Below, in pieces: positions 11,694 to 22,377 of a stretch of 64,000 nt of DNA. The notes under the pieces were generated by a model that saw only the letters and a program-made list of their open reading frames with translations, did no database searches and was not told the DNA's origin. Made by a program: the position numbers and the translations under genes. Within the stretch, counting starts at the first letter, position 1. Each line of letters starts with the position of its first letter. Origin of the DNA: JBMOGA01 sp049318625 (GTDB taxonomy: Bacteria; Pseudomonadota; Alphaproteobacteria; Rhizobiales; Hyphomicrobiaceae); contig JBMOGA010000001.1 in NCBI GenBank assembly GCA_049318625.1, positions 124,001-188,000 of the forward strand. Reading direction: 5' to 3'.

Positions 11694-12311
11694 TCAGGCG
11701 GCGGCGAGAGCCAGTTCCACGGGGGCCGGTTCGGCACGGTAGATCGAGCGGGCCGAGATGACCGGAATGCCGAGCCGCCGGGCCATCTCCTGCACCTCAC
11801 CCTCCCGCACGACCGTATCGAAATGCAGCAGAACCGACCGGTGGCGGACGGGGTGTACCAGAACGATCTCGTGGCGTGCGCCGGACAGCGATGCGCGGAT
11901 GTGGTGGGCGACGCCCGCAAAGGCCGCGATCGGCGCGCTCCACACGCGCGTGCCGAATAGACCCTCGTCGCGAACGGTGACGGCACCCTCCGAGATCACG
12001 ACGGTCTGCCGCCGGCCGAGGCGCTCGATGACGGCACGGACCGGCATGACAACCAGAAGTGCCGCCATCACCATACCGATGACGATCAGACCCGCCGAGG
12101 CCGGCCGGTCGACCAGCATGGACAGCGTTCCATGGCGGACCGCGGTCTCGGCCGCCACCCAGGCGAAAGGCGCCAGGCAGACCAGGGCCACCGGCATCAC
12201 CAGCAGGATCTGAGCAACTGCGGCCCCATGACTGCCGCGCTGCTCGACAACCCAGGCCGGATCATCGTCGCACGTGAGCATACGCATATGGGCCACAGCG
12301 CCGAGCTTCAT
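11694..12311 (-). CDS. Predicted membrane protein with two helices
   Basis: A 205-residue protein of unknown family. Two hydrophobic segments (about residues 32-55 and 70-95) are followed by a soluble C-terminal domain of roughly 105 residues that resembles a small beta-rich domain (VVISEGAVTVRDEGLF, later EIVLVHPVRHRSVLLHF). The topology is like bacterial PH-domain or DUF2244-type proteins, but I cannot assign it. The gene is divergent from the methionine-operon regulator, so its promoter shares the 12312-12476 gap. Confidence 0.6.
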   Translation of the reverse strand: MKLGAVAHMRMLTCDDDPAWVVEQRGSHGAAVAQILLVMPVALVCLAPFAWVAAETAVRHGTLSMLVDRPASAGLIVIGMVMAALLVVMPVRAVIERLGRRQTVVISEGAVTVRDEGLFGTRVWSAPIAAFAGVAHHIRASLSGARHEIVLVHPVRHRSVLLHFDTVVREGEVQEMARRLGIPVISARSIYRAEPAPVELALAAA

Positions 12312-12419
12312 GTTTCGACGAGCCTTTTCCAGATTGTCCAGCGATTGGACGGCCAGGGTAAGCGGAGGAGCTTTCCCGAAGGTTAACCATGTGGAAACAG
12401 TTGAAGGCTTGGCAGCCTG

Positions 12420-12447
12420 TTGACGGATATAAATATATCTTTATATA
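12420..12447 (+). promoter_or_regulatory. Promoter and ArsR-type operator of the methionine operon
   Basis: A TTGACG -35 box (12420-12425) and a TATATA -10 box (12442-12447) are separated by 16 bases. The interval holds a 20-bp dyad at 12427-12446 (ATATAAATATATCTTTATAT) with a single mismatched pair, overlapping the -10 box. An ArsR-family protein is encoded directly downstream, so autorepression is the natural reading. The motif resembles what I recall for the SAH/SAM-responsive ArsR regulators (SahR/SamR) of proteobacteria. Confidence 0.75.
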
Positions 12448-12476
12448 GGAAAACTCGTTTGGAGAGGCCCGGGCTG

Positions 12477-13499
12477 GTGTCGCGCGATCTGGATACATCG
12501 ACTGCCGTGACCGCGCTGAAAGCTGCGGCCGACCCGACGCGTCTGCGCATCCTCATGCTGCTGGCGCGTGGCGAGCACAATGTGAGCGACCTCACACGCA
12601 TCCTCGGCCAGAGCCAGCCGCGGGTCAGCCGGCATCTCAAACTGATGGCTGAAGCCGGGCTGATCGACCGCTTCCGCGAGGGTAGCTGGGTCTATTTCAA
12701 CCTCGCCGATCGTGCCGGGCCGCCGCGGCTCGCCCGCCAACTGGTGTCGGCGATCGCGATCTCGGACCCCATGATCCAGCGCGATGCCCAGCGTGCCGAG
12801 GAGATCAAGGCGGAACGGGAGGCGACGGCGCAGGCATTCTTCCGCGACCACGCCGCCGACTGGGATCGCATCCGCGCGCTGCACGTGACGGAGGGCGAGG
12901 TCGAGGCGGAGATGCGCGCGGCCCTCGGAGACGGACCGTTCGAACTGTTCGTCGATCTCGGAACCGGCACCGGCCGCGTGCTTGAGCTGTTCGCCGACCG
13001 CTATGCCCGCGGCCTCGGTCTCGACGTCAATCACGACATGTTGGCCTATGCCCGCTCGCGGCTCGACAAGGCCGGCCTGTCGCATGCTCAGGTCCGCCAC
13101 GGCGATCTCTACGCCATCGGCCTCGACGAAGGCGCCGCACAGGCCGTCGTGATGCATCAGGTGCTGCACTTCCTGAGCGAGCCGGCGCGGGCGATCCGAG
13201 AAGCCGCGCGCATTCTGGCGCCCGGCGGACGGCTGCTCGTGGTCGACTTCGCTCCGCACGATCTCGAATTCCTGCGCGAACAGTATCGCCACGAGCGCCT
13301 CGGCTTTGCCGCCGGACAGGTCAATCAATGGATGCAGGAGGCGGGCCTGGTGGCGCATCCGGTCCGCGGACTGTCGCAGCGCGAGGCCGAGGGTCAGCGC
13401 CTGACCGTCACGCTGTGGTCGGCCGAACAGCCTATTCCCGACGGTGCCGCACGACGCGGCCGCCGCGCAACCGCACTCGAACGAGCAGACGGAGCATGA
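12477..13499 (+). CDS. ArsR-family regulator fused to a SAM-dependent methyltransferase domain
   Basis: Residues 1-95 form a winged helix-turn-helix of the ArsR family (ALKAAADPTRLRILMLLARG, then SQPRVSRHLKLMAEAGLI and a GSWVYFNL wing). Residues 120-325 form a class I methyltransferase with motif I VDLGTGTGRVLELF. The metal-site cysteines of arsenic sensors are missing. Gene order with metF and metH suggests a methionine-cycle repressor that senses SAM or S-adenosylhomocysteine, perhaps through the methyltransferase fold. I place the start at GTG 12477 because GGAGAGG lies at 12461-12467; an apparent TTG start at 12420 is really the -35 box. The stop codon overlaps a possible metF ATG at 13496. 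Confidence 0.85.
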   Translation: MSRDLDTSTAVTALKAAADPTRLRILMLLARGEHNVSDLTRILGQSQPRVSRHLKLMAEAGLIDRFREGSWVYFNLADRAGPPRLARQLVSAIAISDPMIQRDAQRAEEIKAEREATAQAFFRDHAADWDRIRALHVTEGEVEAEMRAALGDGPFELFVDLGTGTGRVLELFADRYARGLGLDVNHDMLAYARSRLDKAGLSHAQVRHGDLYAIGLDEGAAQAVVMHQVLHFLSEPARAIREAARILAPGGRLLVVDFAPHDLEFLREQYRHERLGFAAGQVNQWMQEAGLVAHPVRGLSQREAEGQRLTVTLWSAEQPIPDGAARRGRRATALERADGA

Positions 13500-13501
13500 C
13501 G

Positions 13502-14413
13502 ATGACAGAGCGCAAGAGCCGGCTTGTGGGCTCCGGGGATATCGACGTCTCCTTCGAGTTCTTCCCGCCGAAGAACGACAAGATGGAGGATCAGCTGTGG
13601 CAGGCGGTCCGCCGGCTCGAGCCGCTGGCCCCGCGGTTCGTTTCGGTGACCTATGGTGCCGGCGGTTCGACCCGCGAGCGCACGCACGCAACGGTGTCGC
13701 GGATCGTGCAGGAGACGTCGCTCGCCCCCGCGGCGCACCTCACCTGCGTGCAGGCCACCACCGGTGAAGTCGACGACGTCGTGCGCGGCTATTGGGCGGC
13801 GGGCGTGCGCCATATCGTGGCGCTGCGGGGCGATCCGCCGTCCGGCGTCGGCACGCAGTACGTGCCCCACCCGGGGGGATATGCCAGCACCGCCGACCTG
13901 GTGCGCGGCATCCTGGAGATCGCGCCGTTCGAGGTGTCGGTCGGCGGCTATCCGGAAGGCCATCCCGAAAGCCCGTCGCTCGATGCCGACATCGACCACT
14001 TGAAGTCGAAGGTCGACGCCGGCGCCCGGCGCGTGATCACGCAGTTCTTCTTCGACAACGTGCACTTCCTCCGCTTCATGGAACGGGCGCGCGCCAAGGG
14101 GATCTGGTGCCCGATCGTTCCGGGCATCGTGCCGATCCACAACTACAAACAGGTGGCGAGCTTCGCGGCGCGCTGCGGCACCACCATGCCGGCGTGGCTG
14201 GCGCGGCGCTTCGACGGCCTCGAGAACGATCCGGCGACGACCCATCTGGTGGCGGCCGCCGTCGCGGCCGAGCAGGTCATGGATCTTGTCGACCAGGGCA
14301 TCCGGCAGTTCCACTTCTACACGCTGAACCGGGCCGACCTCGTCTACGCCATCTGCCATCTGCTCGGCCTTCGTCCGGTCGCCGGCGAAAGCCGGCAAGC
14401 CGTCAATTCCTGA
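13502..14413 (+). CDS. metF: Methylenetetrahydrofolate reductase
   Basis: MetF reduces 5,10-methylene-THF to 5-methyl-THF with NADH and FAD, supplying the methyl group for methionine synthase. The 303-residue protein shows the family N-terminus VSFEFFPPKNDKMEDQLW, the VSVTYGAGGSTRERT segment and the mid motif HIVALRGDPP; FDNVHFLRF and GIVPI follow. GGAG at 13491-13494 fits the ATG at 13502; an ATG at 13496 would overlap the upstream stop as ATGA. Position between the regulator and metH makes it the first enzyme of the operon. Confidence 0.96.
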   Translation: MTERKSRLVGSGDIDVSFEFFPPKNDKMEDQLWQAVRRLEPLAPRFVSVTYGAGGSTRERTHATVSRIVQETSLAPAAHLTCVQATTGEVDDVVRGYWAAGVRHIVALRGDPPSGVGTQYVPHPGGYASTADLVRGILEIAPFEVSVGGYPEGHPESPSLDADIDHLKSKVDAGARRVITQFFFDNVHFLRFMERARAKGIWCPIVPGIVPIHNYKQVASFAARCGTTMPAWLARRFDGLENDPATTHLVAAAVAAEQVMDLVDQGIRQFHFYTLNRADLVYAICHLLGLRPVAGESRQAVNS

Positions 14414-14429
14414 ACAGAAGGACCGCGCC

Positions 14430-15488
14430 ATGACCCGTGCCGAACGCATCGCCGCGCTCCACACCGCCGCCGCATCGCGCATTCTGATCATCGACGGCGC
14501 CATGGGGACGATGATCCAGCGCCACAAGCTCGACGAGGCCGCCTATCGCGGCGACCGCTTCGCCGCGTGGCATCGCGACATCAAGGGCAACAACGATCTG
14601 CTCGTGCTGACGCAGCCCCGCATCATCCAGGAGATCCACGAGCAGTATCTGGCCGCGGGCGCCGACATCATCGAGACCAATACGTTCAACGCCCAGCGCA
14701 TCTCGATGGCCGATTACGGTATGGAGGATCTCTCCTACGAGATCAACGTCACCGCGGCGCGGCTCGCCCGGGCGGCGGCCGACATCTACGAGGCGAAGGA
14801 TGGCCATCCCCGGTTCGTCGCCGGTGCCGTCGGGCCGACCAACCGCACCGCCTCGATCTCGCCCGACGTCAACAATCCGGGCTACCGGAACGTCTCGTTC
14901 GACGAGCTGCGCGACGCCTATGCCGAGCAGGTGCGCGGGCTGATCGAGGGCGGGCCTGATGTCATCCTGATCGAGACGATCTTCGACACGCTGAACGCAA
15001 AGGCGGCCGGTATCGCCACACTCGAGGTTTTCGAGGAAACCGGGGTCACGCTGCCAATCATGATCTCCGGCACCATCACGGACCGGTCCGGCCGCACGCT
15101 GTCCGGCCAGACGGCGGAAGCCTTCTGGTACTCCATGCGCCACCTCAAGCCATTTTCCATCGGGCTCAACTGCGCGCTCGGAGCGGAGGCCATGCGGGCC
15201 CACGTCGCCGAGCTGTCGGCCATCGCCGACGTCTACGTCTCGGCCTATCCGAATGCCGGGCTGCCGAACGCGATGGGCGAGTACGACGAGAGCCCGCACG
15301 ACATGGCGTGCCAGATCGAGCCGTGGGCCAAGGAAGGTCTCGTCAACATCGTCGGCGGGTGCTGCGGATCGACGCCCGACCATATCGCGCACATCCGCTC
15401 GCACGTGCAGGGCGTGACCCCGCGCGTGCCGCCGCGGCTGGCGCCGAAGATGCGGCTTTCCGGGCTCGAGCCGTTCGTGCATGGGTAA
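14430..15488 (+). CDS. Methionine synthase, homocysteine-binding subunit (split MetH, N-terminal part)
   Basis: This 352-residue protein corresponds to the first domain of cobalamin-dependent MetH, a TIM barrel that binds homocysteine through zinc. It starts at ILIIDGAMGTMIQRHKL and has GLNCALGAEAMR at about residues 245-256. The C-terminal GGCCGSTPDHI gives two zinc cysteines, with the third in the GLNCA segment. In E. coli this domain is joined to the rest of MetH; here the chain ends and the folate, B12 and activation domains are in the 16144-18843 gene. The two parts must associate to complete the reaction. A vapBC pair lies between them. Confidence 0.93.
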   Translation: MTRAERIAALHTAAASRILIIDGAMGTMIQRHKLDEAAYRGDRFAAWHRDIKGNNDLLVLTQPRIIQEIHEQYLAAGADIIETNTFNAQRISMADYGMEDLSYEINVTAARLARAAADIYEAKDGHPRFVAGAVGPTNRTASISPDVNNPGYRNVSFDELRDAYAEQVRGLIEGGPDVILIETIFDTLNAKAAGIATLEVFEETGVTLPIMISGTITDRSGRTLSGQTAEAFWYSMRHLKPFSIGLNCALGAEAMRAHVAELSAIADVYVSAYPNAGLPNAMGEYDESPHDMACQIEPWAKEGLVNIVGGCCGSTPDHIAHIRSHVQGVTPRVPPRLAPKMRLSGLEPFVHG

Positions 15489-15523
15489 CGGTCGAACCGG
15501 CGCGCCAAAAGGACAGGTGTGAC

Positions 15524-15748
15524 ATGGGTATCAATGTCGTGCTCGACGAAGCTCTGGTTGCCGAGGCCAAGAAGCTGACCGGCCTTGCGACCGAGACTGC
15601 CGCCATCGAGCAGATTCTACGCGAGGCCACGGCCCGCCCACGCAGCGCCCTCGAAGGCATGCTGGAGTTGGCCGGCCGGGACATTCTGAGAGACGACTAC
15701 GACTACAAGGCCCTACGAGCCGGCGGCGGCGATGACGATCATCGTTGA
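15524..15748 (+). CDS. vapB: VapB-family antitoxin
   Basis: This 74-residue protein has the layout of VapB antitoxins. The N-terminal strand-helix-helix DNA-binding region (INVVLDEALVAEAKKLTGLA and the following helix) is followed by an acidic and aromatic C-terminal tail (DYDYKALRAG) of the kind that wraps the VapC active site. AAAAGGA lies about ten bases before the ATG. It overlaps vapC by 17 nt, which implies translational coupling. It lies 35 nt after the homocysteine-domain gene of the split methionine synthase, on the same strand, with no visible terminator in between. Confidence 0.85.
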   Translation: MGINVVLDEALVAEAKKLTGLATETAAIEQILREATARPRSALEGMLELAGRDILRDDYDYKALRAGGGDDDHR

Positions 15749-16142
15749 TACGTCGCTGTGGATCGTGGCGATACGCGACAGGTCCGGCGCAGCCGCGCTC
15801 AGATTGCGGACGGCAATTGGCAACGAGCCTGTCGTGATGGCTCCGCCGATCCGGCTCGAACTCCTCCAGGGCTGTCGCGGGGAGCCCGAGTGGCGTGCCA
15901 TGCTGGCCCGTGTCGACGCCTTCGAAACAGTCACGATGGCTTCATCAGCCTGGGACGAGGCGGCCAAGATCTATTGCCGATTGCGACAGGACGGGCTGAC
16001 CGTCCGCAGCGCGCTCGACTGCTGCATCGCCCAACTCTGCATCGATCACGATTCCACTCTGCTTCATTGCGATCGTGACTTCGCGACGATCGCCACTGTA
16101 GCCCCGCTCAAGCATCGCCATATCCTTCTGGGCAAGGCCTGA
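15732..16142 (+). CDS. vapC: VapC-family PIN-domain ribonuclease toxin
   Basis: This 136-residue PIN-domain protein keeps all the acidic residues expected of an active Mg-dependent RNase: Asp6 (IVDTS), Glu43 (RLELLQG), Asp96 (RSALDCCIA) and Asp114/Asp116 (HCDRDF). VapC toxins typically cleave initiator tRNA or ribosomal RNA loops when released from VapB; the target of this one cannot be read from sequence. The stop codon ends one base before the ATG of the second methionine synthase gene, so the ribosome could pass directly from toxin to enzyme. Four cysteines (97, 98, 103, 113) in the C-terminal third are noticeable but not a known motif. Confidence 0.92.
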   Translation: MTIIVDTSLWIVAIRDRSGAAALRLRTAIGNEPVVMAPPIRLELLQGCRGEPEWRAMLARVDAFETVTMASSAWDEAAKIYCRLRQDGLTVRSALDCCIAQLCIDHDSTLLHCDRDFATIATVAPLKHRHILLGKA

Positions 16143-16143
16143 C

Positions 16144-18843
<2,700 letters not shown>

Positions 18844-18939
18844 GATCGGAGCGCGGCAACGGTCCAGCGGTGCTGAACTGCCACGGCCAGCACCGCGCGG
18901 CGATGCTACTGTTTCGCGAGTTCGGATCCTGGAGGCGCC

Positions 18940-19287
18940 ATGCTCGGCCGCATCATTCTGATCGCTCTGCAGATCGTGGTGGCGTGGTTCGCCGCGCCGC
19001 AGATCCTGCGCTACATTCCGGTTTCCGGGGATGTGGCCGTCATGGTTCAGAGCATCGCCTGCGGCGTGCTTGTCTGGGTCGTCGGGCTGGTCGGCTCGCA
19101 GGCGCTGAAGGATGTCAGCCAGCCGTCGTCGACAACGCTCGCCTGGTCGATGATCGGTGGCGCTATCGGTGGCGCGCTGGTGATCGCCAAGGTTCCCGGG
19201 ATGATTTCAGCTGCGACGAACGTCTCGATCGTGCCGATGTTCGTGCCGCTGGCGCTCGCCATCGTCGGCTACGCGATCCGGCGGTAG
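18940..19287 (+). CDS. Predicted four-helix membrane protein
   Basis: A 115-residue protein made almost entirely of hydrophobic segments (about residues 3-22, 33-53, 68-88 and 93-112). The start is preceded by GGAGGC at 18931-18936. No family is recognised. It follows metH on the same strand after 96 nt and is followed by a hairpin at 19301-19321, but that element carries its T-run on the opposite strand. Confidence 0.6.
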   Translation: MLGRIILIALQIVVAWFAAPQILRYIPVSGDVAVMVQSIACGVLVWVVGLVGSQALKDVSQPSSTTLAWSMIGGAIGGALVIAKVPGMISAATNVSIVPMFVPLALAIVGYAIRR

Positions 19288-19291
19288 CCCC

Positions 19292-19321
19292 AACAAAAAC
19301 GCGGTGTCTACCGGACACCGC
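19292..19321 (-). terminator. Intrinsic terminator of the 27-codon leftward gene
   Basis: The arms GCGGTGTC (19301-19308) and GACACCGC (19314-19321) make an 8-bp stem with a 5-base loop. On the minus strand the stem is followed by GTTTTTG. It lies 48 nt after the stop of the 27-aa gene and faces the convergent gene ending at 19287. Confidence 0.8.
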
Positions 19322-19369
19322 GCGAAAACGTCAGACATGCCGGACTGGCGCCGGCTGATTGGACCGGTC

Positions 19370-19453
19370 TCAGACCACTCCCATCACGATCGCAGCGACG
19401 AAGCCGAAAGAGACGATCGCCGCGAGGACGGTCAATCGCATTTCAAGTTCCAT
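19370..19453 (-). CDS. 27-residue predicted membrane microprotein
   Basis: A 28-codon frame has an almost ideal ribosome binding site (AAAAGGAGT, spacer 6) and ends before an intrinsic terminator at 19292-19321. The product starts MELEMRL and continues as a single hydrophobic helix of about 20 residues (TVLAAIVSFGFVAAIVMGVV). The combination of Shine-Dalgarno, start, stop and terminator is unlikely by chance and marks a real small gene. The function is unknown. An upstream promoter is not clear. Confidence 0.7.
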   Translation of the reverse strand: MELEMRLTVLAAIVSFGFVAAIVMGVV

Positions 19454-19808
19454 CTCTGACTCCTTTTCTGGCCGTCGAGGGTCGAAAACCTTCCGAACCG
19501 ACCGCCACGCTGCACGCTAGCGGCCCACACGCGAGAACGGCAAGCAAAAACGTTGCTGCACTGCAATACAGCGCGCGACGTTGCTTGCGGCCGCCGCGGC
19601 GTGACAGAAAGTCATGATCCGCGCTCACAGGTAAAACTCGATATAGTCATTGTATTCATCTCGTATTAACCGAGTTTTTCTGCAACAACTCGCATGAACG
19701 ACTGTGGCCACTATGCCAAGCCAGACAGTGTCGGCGGCTCTCCTCTCCGGCTCGACAGGATGTCGCGCGACGGGTAATCGGAGACGAACCGCTGCGGGAG
19801 AAGCCAGC
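19454..19808. other. Gene-free stretch between the 27-aa gene and the AcuI-like gene
   Basis: I see no convincing gene in these 355 bases. The region around 19625-19680 is unusually AT-rich for this chromosome and has the arms AAAACTCG and CGAGTTTT 31 bases apart, plus TTCA-N7-TTAACC, which matches a CtrA box at all but one position. It probably contains divergent promoters for the two flanking genes. Confidence 0.4.
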
Positions 19809-20795
19809 ATGGACCGATTCAAGGGTTTCCTCGTCGAGAAGGGCGAAGGCGGGCAGAAGGTCACCTGGTCCGATCTTTCGACTGCGGATCTGATGGACGG
19901 CGACGTCACGGTGCGGGTCTCGCACTCGACGCTGAACTACAAGGATGCACTCGCCCTGACCGGCAAGGCGCCGATCGTGCGCCGGTTCCCGCTGATCCCC
20001 GGCATCGACTTCGCGGGTACCGTGCTCGCGAGCGGGCATGCCGGGTTCGCGGCCGGCGACGACGTGATCCTCAACGGCTGGGGGGTCGGCGAGACGCATC
20101 ACGGCGGCTATGCGCAGGTCGCCCGCGTCAAGGGCGACTGGCTGGTCAAGCGGCCGGCCGCGTTCTCACGTGCCGATACGATGACGATCGGGACGGCCGG
20201 CTGTACAGCCATGCTGTGCGTGCTGGCTCTCGAAGCGCATGCCGTCACGCCCGGCAGCGGACCCGTACTGGTCACCGGCGCGGCGGGCGGCGTCGGCAGC
20301 GTCGCCGTCTCGCTGTTGGCCAAGCTCGGCCACCACGTGATCGCGGCGACCGGCCGACCGGAAGAAGAAGCCTTCCTCAAGTCGCTCGGCGCCGCGGAGA
20401 TCCTCGATCGCAAGGAACTGGCGGGGCCGGCTCGTCCGCTCGGCAAGGAGCGCTGGATCGGTGCCATCGACGTCGCCGGCAGCCACACGCTCGCCAACGT
20501 CCTCTCGATGACCCGCTACGGCGGGTGCGTCGCCGCCACGGGCCTTGCCCAGGGCATGGACCTGCCGGGGTCGGTCGCCCCGTTCATCCTGCGCGGCATT
20601 ACGCTGGCGGGCGTGGACAGCGTGATGGCGCCGATCGCGCGGCGACGGATCGCGTGGGAGCGGCTGGCGCGCGATCTCGACACGGCGCGGCTCGCGGCCC
20701 TGACCGAGACCCGCCCGCTGGCCGACGTCATCCAGCTGGCGCCGGAGCTGCTGGCCGGCAAAGTCCGCGGGCGCATTGTACTTGAAGTGCCGTAG
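19809..20795 (+). CDS. acuI: MDR-family oxidoreductase, acryloyl-CoA reductase (AcuI/YhdH) type
   Basis: This 328-residue medium-chain reductase lacks the catalytic zinc cysteines and has the AcuI/YhdH features: N-terminal GroES-like domain with STLNYKDALALTGKAPIV, PGIDFAGTV and GWGVGETHHGGYAQ, then a Rossmann domain with VTGAAGGVGSVAVSLLAKLG binding NADPH. AcuI reduces toxic acryloyl-CoA to propionyl-CoA, for example during 3-hydroxypropionate or DMSP metabolism. A role in general enoyl detoxification is equally possible. The ATG at 19809 fits the family N-terminus; upstream in-frame codons are unrelated. It is convergent with the GNAT gene, three bases apart. Confidence 0.85.
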   Translation: MDRFKGFLVEKGEGGQKVTWSDLSTADLMDGDVTVRVSHSTLNYKDALALTGKAPIVRRFPLIPGIDFAGTVLASGHAGFAAGDDVILNGWGVGETHHGGYAQVARVKGDWLVKRPAAFSRADTMTIGTAGCTAMLCVLALEAHAVTPGSGPVLVTGAAGGVGSVAVSLLAKLGHHVIAATGRPEEEAFLKSLGAAEILDRKELAGPARPLGKERWIGAIDVAGSHTLANVLSMTRYGGCVAATGLAQGMDLPGSVAPFILRGITLAGVDSVMAPIARRRIAWERLARDLDTARLAALTETRPLADVIQLAPELLAGKVRGRIVLEVP

Positions 20796-20798
20796 GGA

Positions 20799-21329
20799 TC
20801 AGGAGCCCAGTCGCTTGCGCAAGAGCCGCTCGGTGATTCCATCGGCGGCGAGATCGGGGATCTCGGCGACGGGCTCGAAGCCGACACGCCGGTAGAGGGC
20901 AAAGGCGCCCTCGTTGAAGGCCGATACGCAGATCCACAGGTTGCGCGCCCGCGCCCGGCGGGCCTCGGCCTCGATCCAGCCGAGCAGCGCGGTGCCGAGC
21001 CCGTCGCCCTGATGCTCGGGCAGGACGCCGAGAAAACGCACGTAGGGTCCGGCCAGCCATGGGCTCTGGACAAGGGCCAGGGCGGCCGGCGGCGCGTCCG
21101 GGCCGGTCCGCGCGGCAATCCGAAACGTGCCATCCGGCCGCTCGTGCGGCGCGAACATCTGAGCCAACTGATCGCCGGTCCGTCCGTAGGCGCGCCACGG
21201 ATCGATGCCGGCGAAGGCGCGGGCGGCCTCCCAAGCGCCGTCGGGCGACGGCGCATCGAGAAACCACGACCGCGCACCCCGCGCGATGCGGACCCGCTCA
21301 GCGTGGAACGGTGGTGGGAGTCCAGCCAT
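20799..21329 (-). CDS. GNAT family N-acetyltransferase
   Basis: The 176-residue protein has the GNAT fold. The acetyl-CoA motif A reads VLPEHQGDGLGTALL (about residues 105-119), followed by the C-terminal beta-strand and ALYRRVGFEPV. The start at 21329 has GGAG seven bases upstream and overlaps the end of the polysaccharide deacetylase gene by 32 nt, indicating translational coupling as the last gene of the leftward operon. The substrate is unknown; in this context an amino sugar or small metabolite is conceivable. Confidence 0.85.
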   Translation of the reverse strand: MAGLPPPFHAERVRIARGARSWFLDAPSPDGAWEAARAFAGIDPWRAYGRTGDQLAQMFAPHERPDGTFRIAARTGPDAPPAALALVQSPWLAGPYVRFLGVLPEHQGDGLGTALLGWIEAEARRARARNLWICVSAFNEGAFALYRRVGFEPVAEIPDLAADGITERLLRKRLGS

Positions 21330-22326
21330 CGCGACGCTCCGTTCTGGCGGCCTTCGCGCCGCCGAAAAAGTCATACTTGTCGGTGTCGCCCGGCTTGGCG
21401 TCGTAGCAGGTGTCGGACACGACGGGGCGGCCGGCGGCGAGAAGCTCGCTCACCGTCACGAACTCGAATCCGCTGGCCTTCAACCGGTCGATGGCGGCCG
21501 GCAGGGCCTCGGCGGTGTGATGGCCGCGCCCGTTGGCGTGGCCGAGGATGATGGAGCCGGGCCGCGCCTGGCGCACCATCACGTCGGCGATGGTGGCCGC
21601 CGACTGGCCGGGCGACGGATCTCCGGTCGACACGTCCCACTGAATGGCGAGCAGGCCAGCCTCGGCGGTCGCCTGGAGGGCCGCCGCATTGCAGGCGCCG
21701 AAGGGAAACCGGGTCAGCGTGATGCGGGGCGGCACACTGGCGAGGTGGGGCGCCGCGCACTGCATGCGGCCGAGTTCCTGGCGGCGGGCGGCATAGGCCG
21801 CCGACGGACCGGTGATCTCCTCGGACAGCGCCGGACCCGACAACAGCCGCACATTGCGGTGGGCCCAGCCGTGGCTGGCGATCTCGAAGCGCGGATCGGC
21901 GATCAGCTGTCGGGCGCGGTCGGCGTGGGTCATCATCCAGCGGCCGCCGAAGAACAGGGTCGCCCGGACGTTGGCGGCGCGCAGGATGTCGATGATCGCG
22001 CCATCGTAGCCCGCCACCTCGCCCGGCTGCTCGCAGAAGTCGAAGGTGAGGGCGACGAGTTTGCGGCCCGGGGGCAGTTCGACGCGCCGGATCGCTCCGC
22101 GCCGGCTCGGGTCGACAGGGGCTGGTTGTGCCTGATCGACCGCCGGCGGCCCTCCGCGGGCTGCGGGATCCCGGCGCACGGCCTTCTCGCCCGGCCGCTG
22201 TGCCAGCGCCTCGGCCGGCCAGCAGGCCCGCGAAAGATCGATCCGTTCGGCAGCCCCTGCGGACTGCGCGGCGAGGCCGGCCAGCCCGAGCAGGGCCAGG
22301 ATCGTCGCCGTTGCGCACTTACCCAT
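21298..22326 (-). CDS. Polysaccharide deacetylase family protein (NodB homology domain), exported
   Basis: The protein (342 residues) begins with a signal peptide (ATILALLGLAGLAAQSAGA) and contains a NodB-type barrel from about residue 88. Visible motifs are LTFDFCEQ (motif 1; second Asp replaced by Phe), HGWAH (metal-binding His pair), RFPFGACN (motif 3), a Trp-Asp motif and ILGHANG near the end. The family removes acetyl groups from chitin, peptidoglycan or xylan. The TFD(F/L)CE variant seems to be typical of a subgroup rather than a lesion, since the His pair and C-terminal motifs remain. It acts in the periplasm. It is third in the carbamoyltransferase-led operon. Confidence 0.85.
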   Translation of the reverse strand: MGKCATATILALLGLAGLAAQSAGAAERIDLSRACWPAEALAQRPGEKAVRRDPAARGGPPAVDQAQPAPVDPSRRGAIRRVELPPGRKLVALTFDFCEQPGEVAGYDGAIIDILRAANVRATLFFGGRWMMTHADRARQLIADPRFEIASHGWAHRNVRLLSGPALSEEITGPSAAYAARRQELGRMQCAAPHLASVPPRITLTRFPFGACNAAALQATAEAGLLAIQWDVSTGDPSPGQSAATIADVMVRQARPGSIILGHANGRGHHTAEALPAAIDRLKASGFEFVTVSELLAAGRPVVSDTCYDAKPGDTDKYDFFGGAKAARTERRDGWTPTTVPR

Positions 22327-22377
22327 GGGCGGGGCGATACGCGAACTTCGGGGCTGCGTCGAGGCGTCTCGTGCCGG

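Noticed and set aside
19443..19628. 61-residue leftward open frame upstream of the 27-residue gene
   Set aside because: No ribosome binding site and no recognisable features; it overlaps the start region of the better-supported microprotein gene.
19663..19680. TTCA-N7-TTAACC, one mismatch from a CtrA box
   Set aside because: The first half-site is imperfect and it lies about 130 nt from the next start codon, further than the three perfect boxes.
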